A stretch of 56,526 nt of DNA, from positions 1-56,526 of the forward strand of contig CBDUEV010000013.1 of NCBI GenBank assembly GCA_965366365.1, given 5' to 3'. Source of the stretch: CBDUEV01 sp965366365 (GTDB lineage Bacteria > Actinomycetota > Acidimicrobiia > Spongiisociales > JAENVV01). Position numbers and translations under genes: made by a program. Shown here one piece after another: positions 1 through 7,626 of the stretch. The notes beneath the pieces were generated by a model. That model was given only the letters and a program-made list of their open reading frames with translations, was not told the origin of the DNA and did no database searches. How positions within the stretch are numbered: position 1 is the stretch's first letter; each line of letters starts with the position of its first letter.

Positions 1-1
1 C

Positions 2-376
2 CACCTCGACGCCGACGGCAACCCCATCGACGACATCGACTCAACCCCCAACACCTCCAACGAGGACACGTTCATCGAGGACGACAGCGTCACCGGGAAC
101 GGCCGCACTGGCGGCGATGAGGACGATCACGACCGGGCTCAACTCCTCATCGAGGTCATCGAGGTCCTCGATGAGGAGATCATCAATCCGCCGGACGTCA
201 CCCCCAACGTCCCGCCGGTCGAGGTCGAGCAATCAGACCTCGTCCGTACCGGCTTCAACAGCCTGGAACTCGGCCTGCTCGGCACCTTTCTGATCATCGC
301 CGGGCTGTTCCTGTCGCTGCGGTTCTCCGAGCGGGCGGGTACCCGGCGGGGGTCGAGCAGGGGCACGTCCGCATAG
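2..376 (+). CDS. C-terminus of a large cell-surface protein (SdrD_B/DUF11-like region plus membrane anchor)
   Basis: This is the 3' end of a gene that begins upstream of the window; 124 residues are visible. The first ~45 residues are Asp-rich, with motifs such as NPIDDIDSTPNT and GGDEDDHD. These resemble the acidic stretches in SdrD_B/DUF11-type surface proteins. A linker rich in Pro and acidic residues follows. Near the end comes L-V-R-T-G, a hydrophobic segment (about residues 88-105) and a basic tail (R-F-S-E-R-A-G-T-R-R). That order (motif, membrane span, positive tail) is the layout of a sortase sorting signal, with LVRTG in place of LPXTG. The anchoring mode is inferred. The size and function of the whole protein cannot be judged. 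Confidence 0.7.
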   Translation, partial: HLDADGNPIDDIDSTPNTSNEDTFIEDDSVTGNGRTGGDEDDHDRAQLLIEVIEVLDEEIINPPDVTPNVPPVEVEQSDLVRTGFNSLELGLLGTFLIIAGLFLSLRFSERAGTRRGSSRGTSA

Positions 377-421
377 GTTTCCAGCGAGAGGTCGCAGGTG
401 GTCACTCCACGACCCGTTACG

Positions 422-838
422 TCAGTCTGAACCGACCTCGCTGATCTCGAAGAGATGCCCGTCAGGGTCTCGGAAGAAGGCGCGCACCTCGTACCCGTGA
501 TCCACCGGCGGCGTCAAGAAGACAGCTCCCCGCTCGAGGAGCGTGGCGTAGGCCGCCCGGCAGTCCGCCACCCGGATCGTGAAGGCATGATCAACGCGGT
601 CGGGGTCCGACGGCTCGGCGAACGTGATCGTCGGTTTGTCCTCGGTGGGATCCCCGCCCGTGACCACCAAGAGCCATGCCCCGGCGAACCGAAGAACGAG
701 GGAGGTGCCTCCGTACTCTCCTTGCAATTCCGCCCCGAGGACCTGGCGGTACCACGTCTTCGAGCGGGCGAGATCGGACACGACGAGAATCGTCGTGATC
801 TCCATATCAGCAGTAGGAAACGCGCTCACTCGACTCAC
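422..838 (-). CDS. VOC (glyoxalase/bleomycin-resistance) family protein
   Basis: The 138-residue protein has the single betaalphabetabetabeta-repeat pattern of the vicinal-oxygen-chelate family. An early 'ILVVSDLARSKTWYRQVLG' segment is followed by 'HAFTIRVAD' and, near the end, 'VRAFFRDPDGHLFEISE', where the terminal Glu is the usual metal ligand. The substrate cannot be told from sequence; such proteins include lyases, dioxygenases and antibiotic-binding proteins. The start is uncertain: a GTG at 838 is used here, but ATG at 805 (M-E-I-T-T-I) would remove 11 residues and still keep the whole domain. It lies just downstream of the SRPBCC gene on the same strand, so the two may be co-transcribed. 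Confidence 0.8.
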   Translation of the reverse strand: MSRVSAFPTADMEITTILVVSDLARSKTWYRQVLGAELQGEYGGTSLVLRFAGAWLLVVTGGDPTEDKPTITFAEPSDPDRVDHAFTIRVADCRAAYATLLERGAVFLTPPVDHGYEVRAFFRDPDGHLFEISEVGSD

Positions 839-854
839 CCTACGCTTTCAGCGC

Positions 855-1388
855 TCACGGCGACCTCTCGTTCGCCGCCTCCTCGACGTGGCGCTTCAAT
901 CCGCCGGCCAACGCCTGCATTCCCTTGGTGTACATCCGCCGGACCAGTAGCCGATCAGCTATGAACCCCAGCACCCCGTACTTCATCCGGTAGATCGGAC
1001 TGACGGTGAGATCGGTCCTTCCGTCCCGGTCGACCAACCGAAACCGAATATCGATGGTGGCGAAGGGAAGGTTGGTCTCATCGACCCGCATGGTGAGGCG
1101 TTCATGAGGGACGAACTCGAACACCGATTCGCGCAGGTAGTTGCGGCCCCCGAGATCGCAGTGTCGAGCGCTCCCCACACCCGTGTCGGTGTCGGTGAGG
1201 AGCCGCGAATCCGACACCCCCGGGTTCCATCGAGAGATCGAACCGATGTCAGCCAACGCCTCCCAGACGCGAACCACCGGAGCCTCGATCGTCTCGTACA
1301 CCTCGAACTCCGAAATAGCCGCCTCGTTTCGCCTCGATACGCCAGCATACGCGGGGCCTCCGGAGACTCCTATGACGTCCGACGTCAT
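855..1388 (-). CDS. SRPBCC (START-like/polyketide cyclase) family protein
   Basis: The protein is 177 residues long. After a ~25-residue lead it shows the family pattern 'FEVYETIEAPVVRVWEALADIGSISRWNPGV', then alternating beta strands and a long C-terminal helix (M-Q-A-L-A-G-G-L-K-R-H-V-E-E). These are helix-grip hydrophobic-ligand-binding proteins; the ligand is unknown. The assigned ATG lies inside a perfect palindrome (1372-1388). No ribosome-binding site is obvious and the first residues do not look like the domain, so a GTG at about 1301 is an alternative start. It is divergent from the two-component system. Confidence 0.75.
   Translation of the reverse strand: MTSDVIGVSGGPAYAGVSRRNEAAISEFEVYETIEAPVVRVWEALADIGSISRWNPGVSDSRLLTDTDTGVGSARHCDLGGRNYLRESVFEFVPHERLTMRVDETNLPFATIDIRFRLVDRDGRTDLTVSPIYRMKYGVLGFIADRLLVRRMYTKGMQALAGGLKRHVEEAANERSP
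1372..1388. promoter_or_regulatory. Perfect 17-bp palindrome, candidate operator
   Basis: ATGACGTC-C-GACGTCAT is an 8-bp perfect inverted repeat around one base. It lies in the space between the SRPBCC gene (minus) and the histidine kinase gene (plus) and overlaps the proposed SRPBCC start codon. The symmetry suggests binding by a dimeric regulator. Which protein binds is unknown; the adjacent LuxR-type response regulator is one candidate. Confidence 0.5.
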
Positions 1389-1479
1389 CGAAGTGGTCCA
1401 GGCGCGATCCGAATCGCCGCGGTAGCGTCATGCCAGACTATGTCGAGCGGGCACGGCGCCCGACTCTCAGGAGCGGCAC

Positions 1480-2514
1480 ATGGACCCGACGGTACGCGAC
1501 GAGACCATCTCATTCGACGCCTACGCGGTCTCCGCCGGTGGCCTGGCCCACCTCGCCACCTTTCCGGAGCAGAACCCCAATGCCGTCATCGAAACCGACA
1601 TGACAGGCACCATCACCTACCTCAACCCCGAGGCGGTGGAGCGCTTCCCCGAGCTCACCTCTCGCGGTATCGACCACCCACTTCTGGCCGGCGTGCTGGG
1701 GACGGTGGCCGCCTTCCGACAGGACGGTCGCGAGTTCGCCCAGCGAGAGGTCGAATTCGAGGAAGCGGTTTTCGAGCAGAAGGTCTGCTATTCGGCTCTC
1801 GCCGGTGCTGAGTTGATCCGGATCTACAGCCATGACGTGACCGCTCACCGTCGTGCCGAGACCGCCCTCGCCGAACTGGCGCGCCGGGTCGTCGACGCTC
1901 AGGAAGACGAACGGAAGCGGATTTCGCGCGAGCTCCACGATGAGGCCGGACAAGCCATGACCGCCCTCAAGATCAGCCTGCAGCTCCTGCGGGAGGAGTC
2001 GAACCTCGATGTCGAGACCATTCGACAGAATCTCGGCCAGGCCATCGAACTGGTCGACGACACCAGGGAGCGGATTCGTCTCCTCGCCCACGATCTTCGT
2101 CCGCCGGCGCTCGATGCTCTCGGGCTGAACGACACCCTTGACGACTTCTGCGCTCAGTTCGCGGCGCGGACCCGCCTCGACATCACCTACGAGGGTGAGG
2201 ACACCAGCTTTCTGGACGACGCCCAGGAGATATGCCTCTATCGCTTGGTCCAGGAAGGACTCGCCAATGTGGCGGTCCACGCCGGCGCCACCTCTGCCGA
2301 AGTCCGGCTGACCCACCAGGAAACAACGGTGACGCTCAGCGTCTCCGACGACGGAAAAGGGATCGCCCCGGAGGCGCTCGACGAGAGAAGCCAGAGCGGC
2401 CTGGGCCTGGCCGGCATGCGAGAGCGCCTCGAAATGCTGGGCGGGCGCCTCGACATCGACACCGGCCCGGCGGGGACCACCCTCTCGGCCACTCTTCCGG
2501 TGCGGGAACGATGA
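1480..2514 (+). CDS. Sensor histidine kinase, NarX/DegS type (HisKA_3)
   Basis: The protein has 344 residues. An N-terminal PAS-like region (about 25-125, with 'NAVIETDMTGTITYLNPEAVERF') precedes the dimerisation/phosphoacceptor helix 'QEDERKRISRELHDEAGQ', with His153 as the predicted phosphorylation site. A HATPase_c domain follows, with an N-box near 'VQEGLANVAVHA' and G-boxes 'SDDGKGIAP' and 'GLGLAGMRERLEMLGG'. There is no membrane span, so the kinase is predicted to be cytoplasmic and to sense an internal signal. The ATG has an AGGAG site 7 bases upstream. Its stop overlaps the response regulator start (ATGA), so the pair is translationally coupled. Confidence 0.93.
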   Translation: MDPTVRDETISFDAYAVSAGGLAHLATFPEQNPNAVIETDMTGTITYLNPEAVERFPELTSRGIDHPLLAGVLGTVAAFRQDGREFAQREVEFEEAVFEQKVCYSALAGAELIRIYSHDVTAHRRAETALAELARRVVDAQEDERKRISRELHDEAGQAMTALKISLQLLREESNLDVETIRQNLGQAIELVDDTRERIRLLAHDLRPPALDALGLNDTLDDFCAQFAARTRLDITYEGEDTSFLDDAQEICLYRLVQEGLANVAVHAGATSAEVRLTHQETTVTLSVSDDGKGIAPEALDERSQSGLGLAGMRERLEMLGGRLDIDTGPAGTTLSATLPVRER

Positions 2515-3152
2515 TCAGGGTCATCATCGCCGAAGACCACCACCTTGTCCGAGACGGGATCAGGGCGTTGCTCGAGCGCGCCGATGACATCGAGGTGATC
2601 GGCGAGGCGACCGACGGCGCGGAGGCGGTCGCACTGGTCGCCGAGATGCAACCCGACGTCATCGTCATGGATGTCACGATGCCAGAGCAGAACGGGATCG
2701 AAGCAACCCGCCTGATCCGCGGCTCGGGAGTAGCGACCGAGGTCGTGATTCTCTCCATGCACACGGAAGCCGCCCTGGTCCGAAAGGCTGTACAGGCCGG
2801 AGCCAGAGCGTACGTGCTGAAGGGGGCAGTCACCGAAGAGCTGCTGCTGGCGGTTCGATCCGCCCATCGAGGAGCCACCTACCTCAGCCCGATGGCGTCG
2901 GAATCACTCCTCGAACCCGAGATTGCTTCCCCGAGCAGAGCCGCGGACGACCGGCTCACCGCCCGCGAGCTAGAGGTCCTCCGTCTCATCGGAGATGGCT
3001 TGACCAACCGGGCGATCGGGAAGAAGCTCTCGATCAGCGTGAAGACCGTCGAGCGGCACCGGACCAAGCTCATGGCGAAACTCGACGCCCACAGCATCGT
3101 CGAACTGATGCGCGAGGCGTTTCGCCGGGGGCTACTCGACGTCGACGGCTGA
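2511..3152 (+). CDS. NarL/FixJ-family response regulator (REC plus LuxR-type HTH)
   Basis: The 213-residue protein starts at the ATG overlapping the kinase stop by 4 bases. The receiver domain covers residues 1-120, with the acidic pair E8/D9, phosphoacceptor Asp54 in 'VIVMDVTMPEQNG' and the conserved Lys in 'YVLKGAV'. The C-terminal LuxR-type DNA-binding domain is clear ('LTARELEVLRLIGDGLTNR', 'SVKTVERHRTKLMAKL'). It is the cognate partner of the upstream kinase. An open frame runs back well upstream of this ATG, but that part lies inside the kinase gene and is not used. Confidence 0.95.
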   Translation: MIRVIIAEDHHLVRDGIRALLERADDIEVIGEATDGAEAVALVAEMQPDVIVMDVTMPEQNGIEATRLIRGSGVATEVVILSMHTEAALVRKAVQAGARAYVLKGAVTEELLLAVRSAHRGATYLSPMASESLLEPEIASPSRAADDRLTARELEVLRLIGDGLTNRAIGKKLSISVKTVERHRTKLMAKLDAHSIVELMREAFRRGLLDVDG

Positions 3153-3173
3153 CGGCAACACCCCACGCGCAGT

Positions 3174-3194
3174 GACGGTGGGACCCCCACCGTC
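3174..3194 (+). terminator. Hairpin after the response regulator gene
   Basis: GACGGTGGG and CCCACCGTC form a perfect 9-bp stem with a 3-base loop, 21 bases after the response regulator stop. No U-run follows, so it is a weak or factor-assisted terminator candidate. Confidence 0.5.
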
Positions 3195-3246
3195 GGCGTC
3201 CATACCCACTAGCGCGACGAGGCAGCCGGCAGGTACCTTGACCTGC

Positions 3247-3765
3247 ATGAGGGGGATTCTGGTGGGAGTGCGCGTAGGGCTGGTGGCGTTGGTGGCGCTG
3301 GGAACTGTGATTGGCACCGCGTCAGCAGCCTTCGCCCACGGGAGTCACGGGGCGGCTCCAGCGGCCTTGTTCGAGCCGGCCGGCCCCTACGTCGTGTCGG
3401 TGTGGATCGAGGAGCATTCCGACAGCACCATCACAGGCAACGCAGTGATCGAGGCGACCGAGGTGGCAACCGCCCCCGAGATCTGGTTGCAGACGGCCCA
3501 GGGGCCGCTCTTGCTGGACGATGTGACCGACTACGGCGACGGCACGTGGACGGTCCAGTTCACCTCGACGGTCGGCGACACGTTGGTGGTCGCCTGGGAC
3601 TCGTTGAGCGGGGACCAGGAGATGATCTTCGCTTTGAATGAGATCGCCGCACCACCGTGGTTCCGTTCGACACTCGGGTTGGTGACCCCGCCAGGGCTCT
3701 GGTTTCTGTATTGGTTGATGAAGAGACGTCGACGCGCTTTCGGGCTCGTTCCGCTTCAGGCGTAA
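3247..3765 (+). CDS. Secreted, membrane-anchored beta-sandwich protein of unknown function
   Basis: The 172-residue protein starts at ATG 3247. It has a signal peptide (residues 1-32: basic start, hydrophobic core, 'ASAAFAHG'), an extracytoplasmic region with alternating beta strands, and a C-terminal hydrophobic segment ending in K-R-R-R-R. The pattern 'AHGSHGAAP...LFEPAGPYVVSVWIEE' resembles small Ig-like YtkA/CopC-type domains, but I do not recognise a family with certainty. The likely topology is outside with one C-terminal anchor. It is 22 bases upstream of another membrane-protein gene, probably in one transcript. Confidence 0.7.
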   Translation: MRGILVGVRVGLVALVALGTVIGTASAAFAHGSHGAAPAALFEPAGPYVVSVWIEEHSDSTITGNAVIEATEVATAPEIWLQTAQGPLLLDDVTDYGDGTWTVQFTSTVGDTLVVAWDSLSGDQEMIFALNEIAAPPWFRSTLGLVTPPGLWFLYWLMKRRRRAFGLVPLQA

Positions 3766-3787
3766 AGGGAAAAAGGGAGGGACATAC

Positions 3788-4357
3788 ATGTCAACTATCC
3801 ACGCTCCGCAAACGGGGCTCGAACCGAGAGTCGGGACCGTCAGGCGGCTCAACACCAGCTGGCACGAGATGGCCCTCTGGGCGTACGCAGCCGTCGTGGC
3901 GCTCCATTGGGTCGAACACCTCGCTCAGGCGTATCAGATCTGGGTTCTCGACATGCCGCGCCCCAAGTCGCTCGGCGCACTGGGCCTCGTCGCTCCGTGG
4001 CTGGTCACCTCCGAGCTCATGCACTTCGGGTTCGCCGTCTTCATGCTGGCCGGACTGATCATCCTGGCACCAGGATTCAGCGGGACCGCCGCCAAATGGT
4101 GGTACGCCTCCCTGGCGATCCAGTCATGGCACTTCATCGAACACGCCCTGCTGCAGGGACAGGTCGCCGCCGGATCGAATCTCTTCCACTCTGACATCCC
4201 GATGAGCGTCTTCCAGCAGTGGATCCCACGGGCGGAACTCCACCTCCTCTACAACCTGGCGGTGTTCCTTCCGATGGTGGTCGCCATGGTGCTCCACGCC
4301 CGCCCCTCCAAGGGCGACGAGGCACCCGCCTGCACCTGCGCACTCAAGGAGGCGTGA
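3788..4357 (+). CDS. Integral membrane protein with paired H-x-x-E-H motifs
   Basis: The protein has 189 residues and about four membrane spans (around 27-50, 70-95, 105-122, 150-172). It carries two matching motifs at the membrane: H40-W-V-E43-H44 and H115-F-I-E118-H119. H79 and E150-L-H152 are also in or near spans. Such a set of His and Glu residues could bind metal or heme, but no known family is recognised. The cytoplasmic tail ends in 'PACTC'. A strong Shine-Dalgarno region (AAAGGGAGGG) precedes the ATG. The upstream secreted protein is likely its partner. Confidence 0.75.
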   Translation: MSTIHAPQTGLEPRVGTVRRLNTSWHEMALWAYAAVVALHWVEHLAQAYQIWVLDMPRPKSLGALGLVAPWLVTSELMHFGFAVFMLAGLIILAPGFSGTAAKWWYASLAIQSWHFIEHALLQGQVAAGSNLFHSDIPMSVFQQWIPRAELHLLYNLAVFLPMVVAMVLHARPSKGDEAPACTCALKEA

Positions 4358-4377
4358 CCCTCACCCTTTCTCCGCCA

Positions 4378-4415
4378 ACGCGTCGAGGCCCCGCATCGTC
4401 GGGGCCTCGACGCGT
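4378..4415 (+). terminator. Strong 15-bp hairpin terminator
   Basis: ACGCGTCGAGGCCCC (4378-4392) and its exact reverse complement (4401-4415) flank an 8-base loop, 20 bases after the membrane-protein stop. The stem is long and GC-rich; no U-tract follows, as is common in actinobacteria. Confidence 0.75.
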
Positions 4416-4504
4416 CTTGGCGGCCGACATTTGGTGTGTCGAAGCCCGGGTTTGATAGGGCGATCGGCGGTAGCCTGAACCAACCTCGCACAAGGTGACC
4501 CGCC

Positions 4505-4948
4505 GTGATTCAGCGGATCCTGGCCCCAACCGACCTCAACCAACGCTCCGACCCCGGCTTGCGGTATGGAGCCAAGCTTGCTGCGGATGGTGGCGCCGAA
4601 CTCCACCTCATCTACGTCGCCGGGTCTCTCACCGCCACCGCCAAGGAACTGGCCGTTCTCTCTGGGCAAGCCGACCAGGACCCCGAGGCGCTCAGGAGAG
4701 CGGGACTGGTCGCCCAGGCGGAGCGCACGCTCGGCGGCGTGAAGGCGGCAACCGAAGTCTTGCTCGGGGACCCGCTGTATGCCACGCTCGACTACGCCGA
4801 GCGTCACGACATCGATCTGATCGTCATCACCCTGGCCAACCGGTCGCGAGTCGGGAAACTGCTGATGGGCAGCCACGCCCAATCGTTGATGCTCGCATCT
4901 CCGGTTCCGGTCCTCGGGGTCCCGACATCGTACGCCGATCGGATCTGA
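4505..4948 (+). CDS. Universal stress protein (UspA family)
   Basis: A 147-residue single-domain Usp protein begins at GTG, with AAGGTG a few bases upstream. The family start 'MIQRILAPTDLN...' and the C-terminal 'VGKLLMGSHAQSLMLASPVPVLGVP' are visible. The ATP-binding signature is only partial: the first G-x-x-G is replaced by 'LANRSRVGK', while the later G-S-x(n)-SPVPVL is kept. Nucleotide binding is therefore uncertain. It is convergent with the Hsp20 gene, forming a small stress-gene pair. Confidence 0.85.
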   Translation: MIQRILAPTDLNQRSDPGLRYGAKLAADGGAELHLIYVAGSLTATAKELAVLSGQADQDPEALRRAGLVAQAERTLGGVKAATEVLLGDPLYATLDYAERHDIDLIVITLANRSRVGKLLMGSHAQSLMLASPVPVLGVPTSYADRI

Positions 4949-4999
4949 CGACCTCTACCGCCAGTCTGATGCACTCTCCAGCAGGCACCTGGGCGCGGA

Positions 5000-5025
5000 C
5001 GGAGGCGCCCGCGTGGGCGCCTCCG
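5000..5025. terminator. Bidirectional hairpin between uspA-like and hsp20 genes
   Basis: CGGAGGCGCCC (5000-5010) and GGGCGCCTCCG (5015-5025) form a perfect 11-bp stem with loop GCGT between two convergent genes, so it can serve both transcripts. Confidence 0.7.
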
Positions 5026-5047
5026 CTCGGGTTGACCGCTGGATCGT

Positions 5048-5470
5048 CTAGGCGGTCGAGGCTTCAAGAACCCCGTCGGCCCGGTTGACTTCGATCCTGC
5101 GCGGCTTGATCTCTTCTCGCAACGGCATGGTCACGGTGAGAACACCGTCCGCGTAGTCGGCAGAAATCTGCGAAAAGTCGACCATGTCCCCCACCCGGAC
5201 CTGACGGGTGTGCCGGCCGGTGGGCCGCTCCCGCACCGCCCAGGTGACACCCTCGATGTCCTCACGGGGACGCTCGACGGTGACGGACAAGACGTTCTTC
5301 TCCACGGTCATGTCGATGGCTCCGAGGTCGACGCCCGGCAGGTCGAACTTCAGGTAGAACCGGTCGTCGCGCGTGAAGGCGTCCATCGGCATCATGCCTC
5401 CGGACCACTCTCGGTCGAGGCGGCCGAATGCCTTCTCGAGTTCAAAGAGAGGATCGGCAAAACGTACCAT
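5048..5470 (-). CDS. Small heat-shock protein (Hsp20/alpha-crystallin)
   Basis: The 140-residue protein starts at the ATG preceded by AAAGGAG (8 bases away). An in-frame Met 7 codons upstream exists but would place the ribosome-binding site inside the gene. The alpha-crystallin domain spans roughly residues 28-125 ('DRFYLKFDLPGVDLGAIDMTVEKN' region; the conserved 'ADGVLTVTMPL' near the end). It is an ATP-independent holdase of unfolding proteins. The promoter and an HspR-like operator are visible just upstream, so heat-induced derepression is expected. Confidence 0.93.
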   Translation of the reverse strand: MVRFADPLFELEKAFGRLDREWSGGMMPMDAFTRDDRFYLKFDLPGVDLGAIDMTVEKNVLSVTVERPREDIEGVTWAVRERPTGRHTRQVRVGDMVDFSQISADYADGVLTVTMPLREEIKPRRIEVNRADGVLEASTA

Positions 5471-5504
5471 GAACTCTGCTCCTTTCAACATCAGAATCCT
5501 TCAA

Positions 5505-5525
5505 TCTGAGTGACTATCACTCAAG
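5505..5525 (-). promoter_or_regulatory. HAIR-like operator (HspR binding site candidate) for hsp20
   Basis: On the minus strand the site reads CTTGAGT-N7-ACTCAGA. The known HspR consensus (HAIR) is CTTGAGT-N7-ACTCAAG: one half is perfect, the other matches 5 of 7, and the spacing is exact. It lies immediately downstream of the -10 box, where repressor binding would block initiation. HspR itself is not in the window. Confidence 0.75.
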
Positions 5526-5526
5526 T

Positions 5527-5555
5527 TTTATATCACCGTGTACATAGATTGTCAA
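5527..5555 (-). promoter_or_regulatory. Sigma-70-type promoter of hsp20
   Basis: On the minus strand TTGACA (5550-5555) is followed after exactly 17 bases by TATAAA (5527-5532). Both hexamers are at or one base from consensus, which is rare in this GC-rich window. Confidence 0.85.
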
Positions 5556-5687
5556 CCCGTCTTTGGTGCCGTGTTCTCGCCCGGAATGGGCTTCCCGGAT
5601 CGGCGTCCTGGGGAGGAACGACCGGCTCGCCTGGCATCGTTCGATGGTTCGGAAGTACCCTCAGTCCGGCTGAGCGAGGGAGTTGCG

Positions 5688-6443
5688 ATGGCGTTGTGTC
5701 CACACTGTTGGGAGAGCCTTGGCGAGCCCATTCCCGCCGTGTGCCCGAAGTGTGGCCGACCCCAACCCCTCCACATGGACATCCCTGACGTCCCTCCCGA
5801 CGATGTGGGCATTCCCAACGAACCGGCCGAGCCGAGCGAGCGGTGGAGCATGGAAGCGCTCTTCGAGGCCGGCCCCGCTCCCCAGGCCGACTCCACCGAA
5901 TCAGTGCGTCCGACTGCGCCCCCGCAGCCGCCTTGGGCGGCGCCGCCGAGGCCGGTCAAGGCGCGCGGTGCGACCGGTTTGGTGGTCCTGGTGATGGGGA
6001 TCATCCTGGTGGGCGGCCTTGCCGCCATACCCTTCGATGTGGCTCCCCGCGACGAGGCAGGCCGGATATCGGCGGTCGGGCGCACCATCGAGGCGCATCT
6101 CACCATCGGTGATTGCTACGGCCCCGACCTCGAACTGGGAGAGGCGTTTGGCGGGGCCGTCACCGCCACCCCATGTTCCGAGCCACACTTGTGGGAGGTC
6201 GTCGGCCGGCTCAACTACCCCGGGGACACCTACCCCGGTGAGGCTGCCATGGAGGGGTGGGCTGTGGACCTCTGTCGAAGCGCCTTCCGGACCTACGTCG
6301 GTGCCCTCCCCGAGCAAACGGTGGATCTGGAGATGTGGTATCGATTCCCTCGGGAAGGGAACTGGGATGCGGGATCCCGAGTCACCTGGTGTCTGGCGAC
6401 CCGAGGCCAGAACTCAACGGGCAGCGTGAGAGCCGGGACGTGA
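5688..6443 (+). CDS. Zinc-ribbon membrane protein with septum-formation-type C-terminal domain
   Basis: The 251-residue protein begins at an ATG with GAGGG upstream. An N-terminal zinc ribbon (C4-P-H-C7 and C19-P-K-C22) is followed by a Pro-rich acidic linker, one membrane span (about 95-115) and an extracytoplasmic domain. That domain has 'IGDCYGPDLELGEAF' and 'TPCSEPHLWEVVG', the Cys/His pattern of the actinobacterial septum-formation domain; C143 and C163 may form a disulfide. A longer open frame upstream lacks family features. Its exact role in cell division is not established by sequence. Confidence 0.75.
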   Translation: MALCPHCWESLGEPIPAVCPKCGRPQPLHMDIPDVPPDDVGIPNEPAEPSERWSMEALFEAGPAPQADSTESVRPTAPPQPPWAAPPRPVKARGATGLVVLVMGIILVGGLAAIPFDVAPRDEAGRISAVGRTIEAHLTIGDCYGPDLELGEAFGGAVTATPCSEPHLWEVVGRLNYPGDTYPGEAAMEGWAVDLCRSAFRTYVGALPEQTVDLEMWYRFPREGNWDAGSRVTWCLATRGQNSTGSVRAGT

Positions 6444-6455
6444 CGACCGGCGGCG

Positions 6456-6791
6456 TCACCCCCAGAAGACTCCGCTCACATCTGCGTCCACGTCGGCCAG
6501 AAGGTCGGCGAGGCGGGGGGAAGGCGCCGCCGGCGAATAGGGATGCAACCGGTCGAGCGAGTCGCGCCACATCACCGACCAGTCCCCGGTTGGTTCCGAC
6601 CTTCGAAATCGCACCACCGGCTGGCGGGTCCAGGCGAGGACGCCGTCCGGCCGCCAGGGTGGCCGACACTCGTACACCGTGATTTCGCTTTCGGCGACTT
6701 CGATTTCCGCCTTCATTTCATTCTGGAGCCGGACCGGATATCGCGTGGTCGCCCACCGTCTCACTCTGTCAACGTCGGCTTCCGGCACCAT
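6456..6791 (-). CDS. DUF3024 family protein
   Basis: The 111-residue protein starts at ATG 6791. Family features include 'RVRRWATTRYPVRLQNEMKAEI', 'YECRPPW' and 'PVVRFRR...GDWSVMWRDSLDRLHPY'. The function is unknown. A longer open frame extends upstream into the metallo-hydrolase gene but has no coding character there. It is convergent with the septum-type gene and 20 bases downstream of the metallo-hydrolase, probably in one transcript. Confidence 0.8.
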   Translation of the reverse strand: MVPEADVDRVRRWATTRYPVRLQNEMKAEIEVAESEITVYECRPPWRPDGVLAWTRQPVVRFRRSEPTGDWSVMWRDSLDRLHPYSPAAPSPRLADLLADVDADVSGVFWG

Positions 6792-6810
6792 GGTTTGACG
6801 ATACTCGAAT

Positions 6811-7626
6811 TCAGTCGACGACCATGCCATCGGTGGCGATGCGGAATCCGGTGGAGCGAACGAACTCACTGGCCGCCGAGTCCGGATCGCAGAGGGCGTT
6901 GGTGTGGTTGAGGTGGGTGAGGACGATCCGATCGGCGAGATGGTCGAATCGATCGATCGTGTCCGTGACGAGTGGATGCGGGATTTCGGCGATCGCTCGA
7001 CCAGGCAGCTCGTCGTGGTCGAAGAAAGTGGCATCGAGCAGGGCGGTTTGATGGGCCCGGATCGTTGCCTCGCCGTCGGGGAACCCGTCCCATCCGTCGA
7101 TGTCCGGGAGATAGAGCAGCTGGTCGTCGACGGAGATCCCCACGGTGTCGGTGAACTCGGCTCGGTGCTCGACGGAATGGAACCGAATGGTGTGACCGTC
7201 GATCACTCCCGACTCACCCGGTTCGAGAACACTGGCCACGAGATGGCCTGCATCGAAGAGCCGACGCCAGGGTTCATGGTTGTGGAGAAAACGCGCCATC
7301 GAGCCGGTGAGCCACACCCGAAGCCCACCGCTGTTGGCAGCCTCTCTTCCGAAATGCACCAGCCCCGTGTAGTGACCCATGTGGCCGTGAGTGAGAGCCA
7401 CCTCGGTGATCGGCGCCAAACCGGCCATGGCCCGTCGAACGTCTTGCCGGCGCAGGTCAGGAGAGGCGTCCAGCAGGAGCGAGCCCGAGTCGAGAGACAC
7501 GACGAGGCTGGAGGCGGTTCGTTCGGCGAGTTCGCCGCGCCGGGCCGCAGCGTCTGCCGGGCCGGCTGCCCCGAGCTGGGGAAGGCCGCCATCCTGCCCC
7601 GATCCGAGCACCATCGCCTTCACCAT
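6811..7626 (-). CDS. PqqB-like metallo-beta-lactamase-fold hydrolase
   Basis: The protein has 271 residues from ATG 7626; an earlier in-frame Met only adds an unlikely leader. It begins 'VLGSGQDGGLPQLG' and carries 'THGHMGHYTG' (H80, H82, H85) and 'LYLPDIDGW', as in PqqB and its relatives. The CxxC region typical of true PqqB is absent, and no PQQ genes are nearby. It is better called a PqqB-like hydrolase with an unknown substrate. It is divergent from the small membrane protein at 7721. Confidence 0.8.
   Translation of the reverse strand: MVKAMVLGSGQDGGLPQLGAAGPADAAARRGELAERTASSLVVSLDSGSLLLDASPDLRRQDVRRAMAGLAPITEVALTHGHMGHYTGLVHFGREAANSGGLRVWLTGSMARFLHNHEPWRRLFDAGHLVASVLEPGESGVIDGHTIRFHSVEHRAEFTDTVGISVDDQLLYLPDIDGWDGFPDGEATIRAHQTALLDATFFDHDELPGRAIAEIPHPLVTDTIDRFDHLADRIVLTHLNHTNALCDPDSAASEFVRSTGFRIATDGMVVD

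Noticed and set aside
6440..6459. Hairpin GTGACG/CGTCAC between convergent genes
   Set aside because: Only 6 bp with an 8-base loop and overlapping both stop codons; too weak to list as a terminator.
6811..7626. Pyrroloquinoline quinone synthesis gene pqqB
   Set aside because: Sequence is PqqB-like, but no other pqq genes are present and the Cys motif is missing, so only a family-level call is made.
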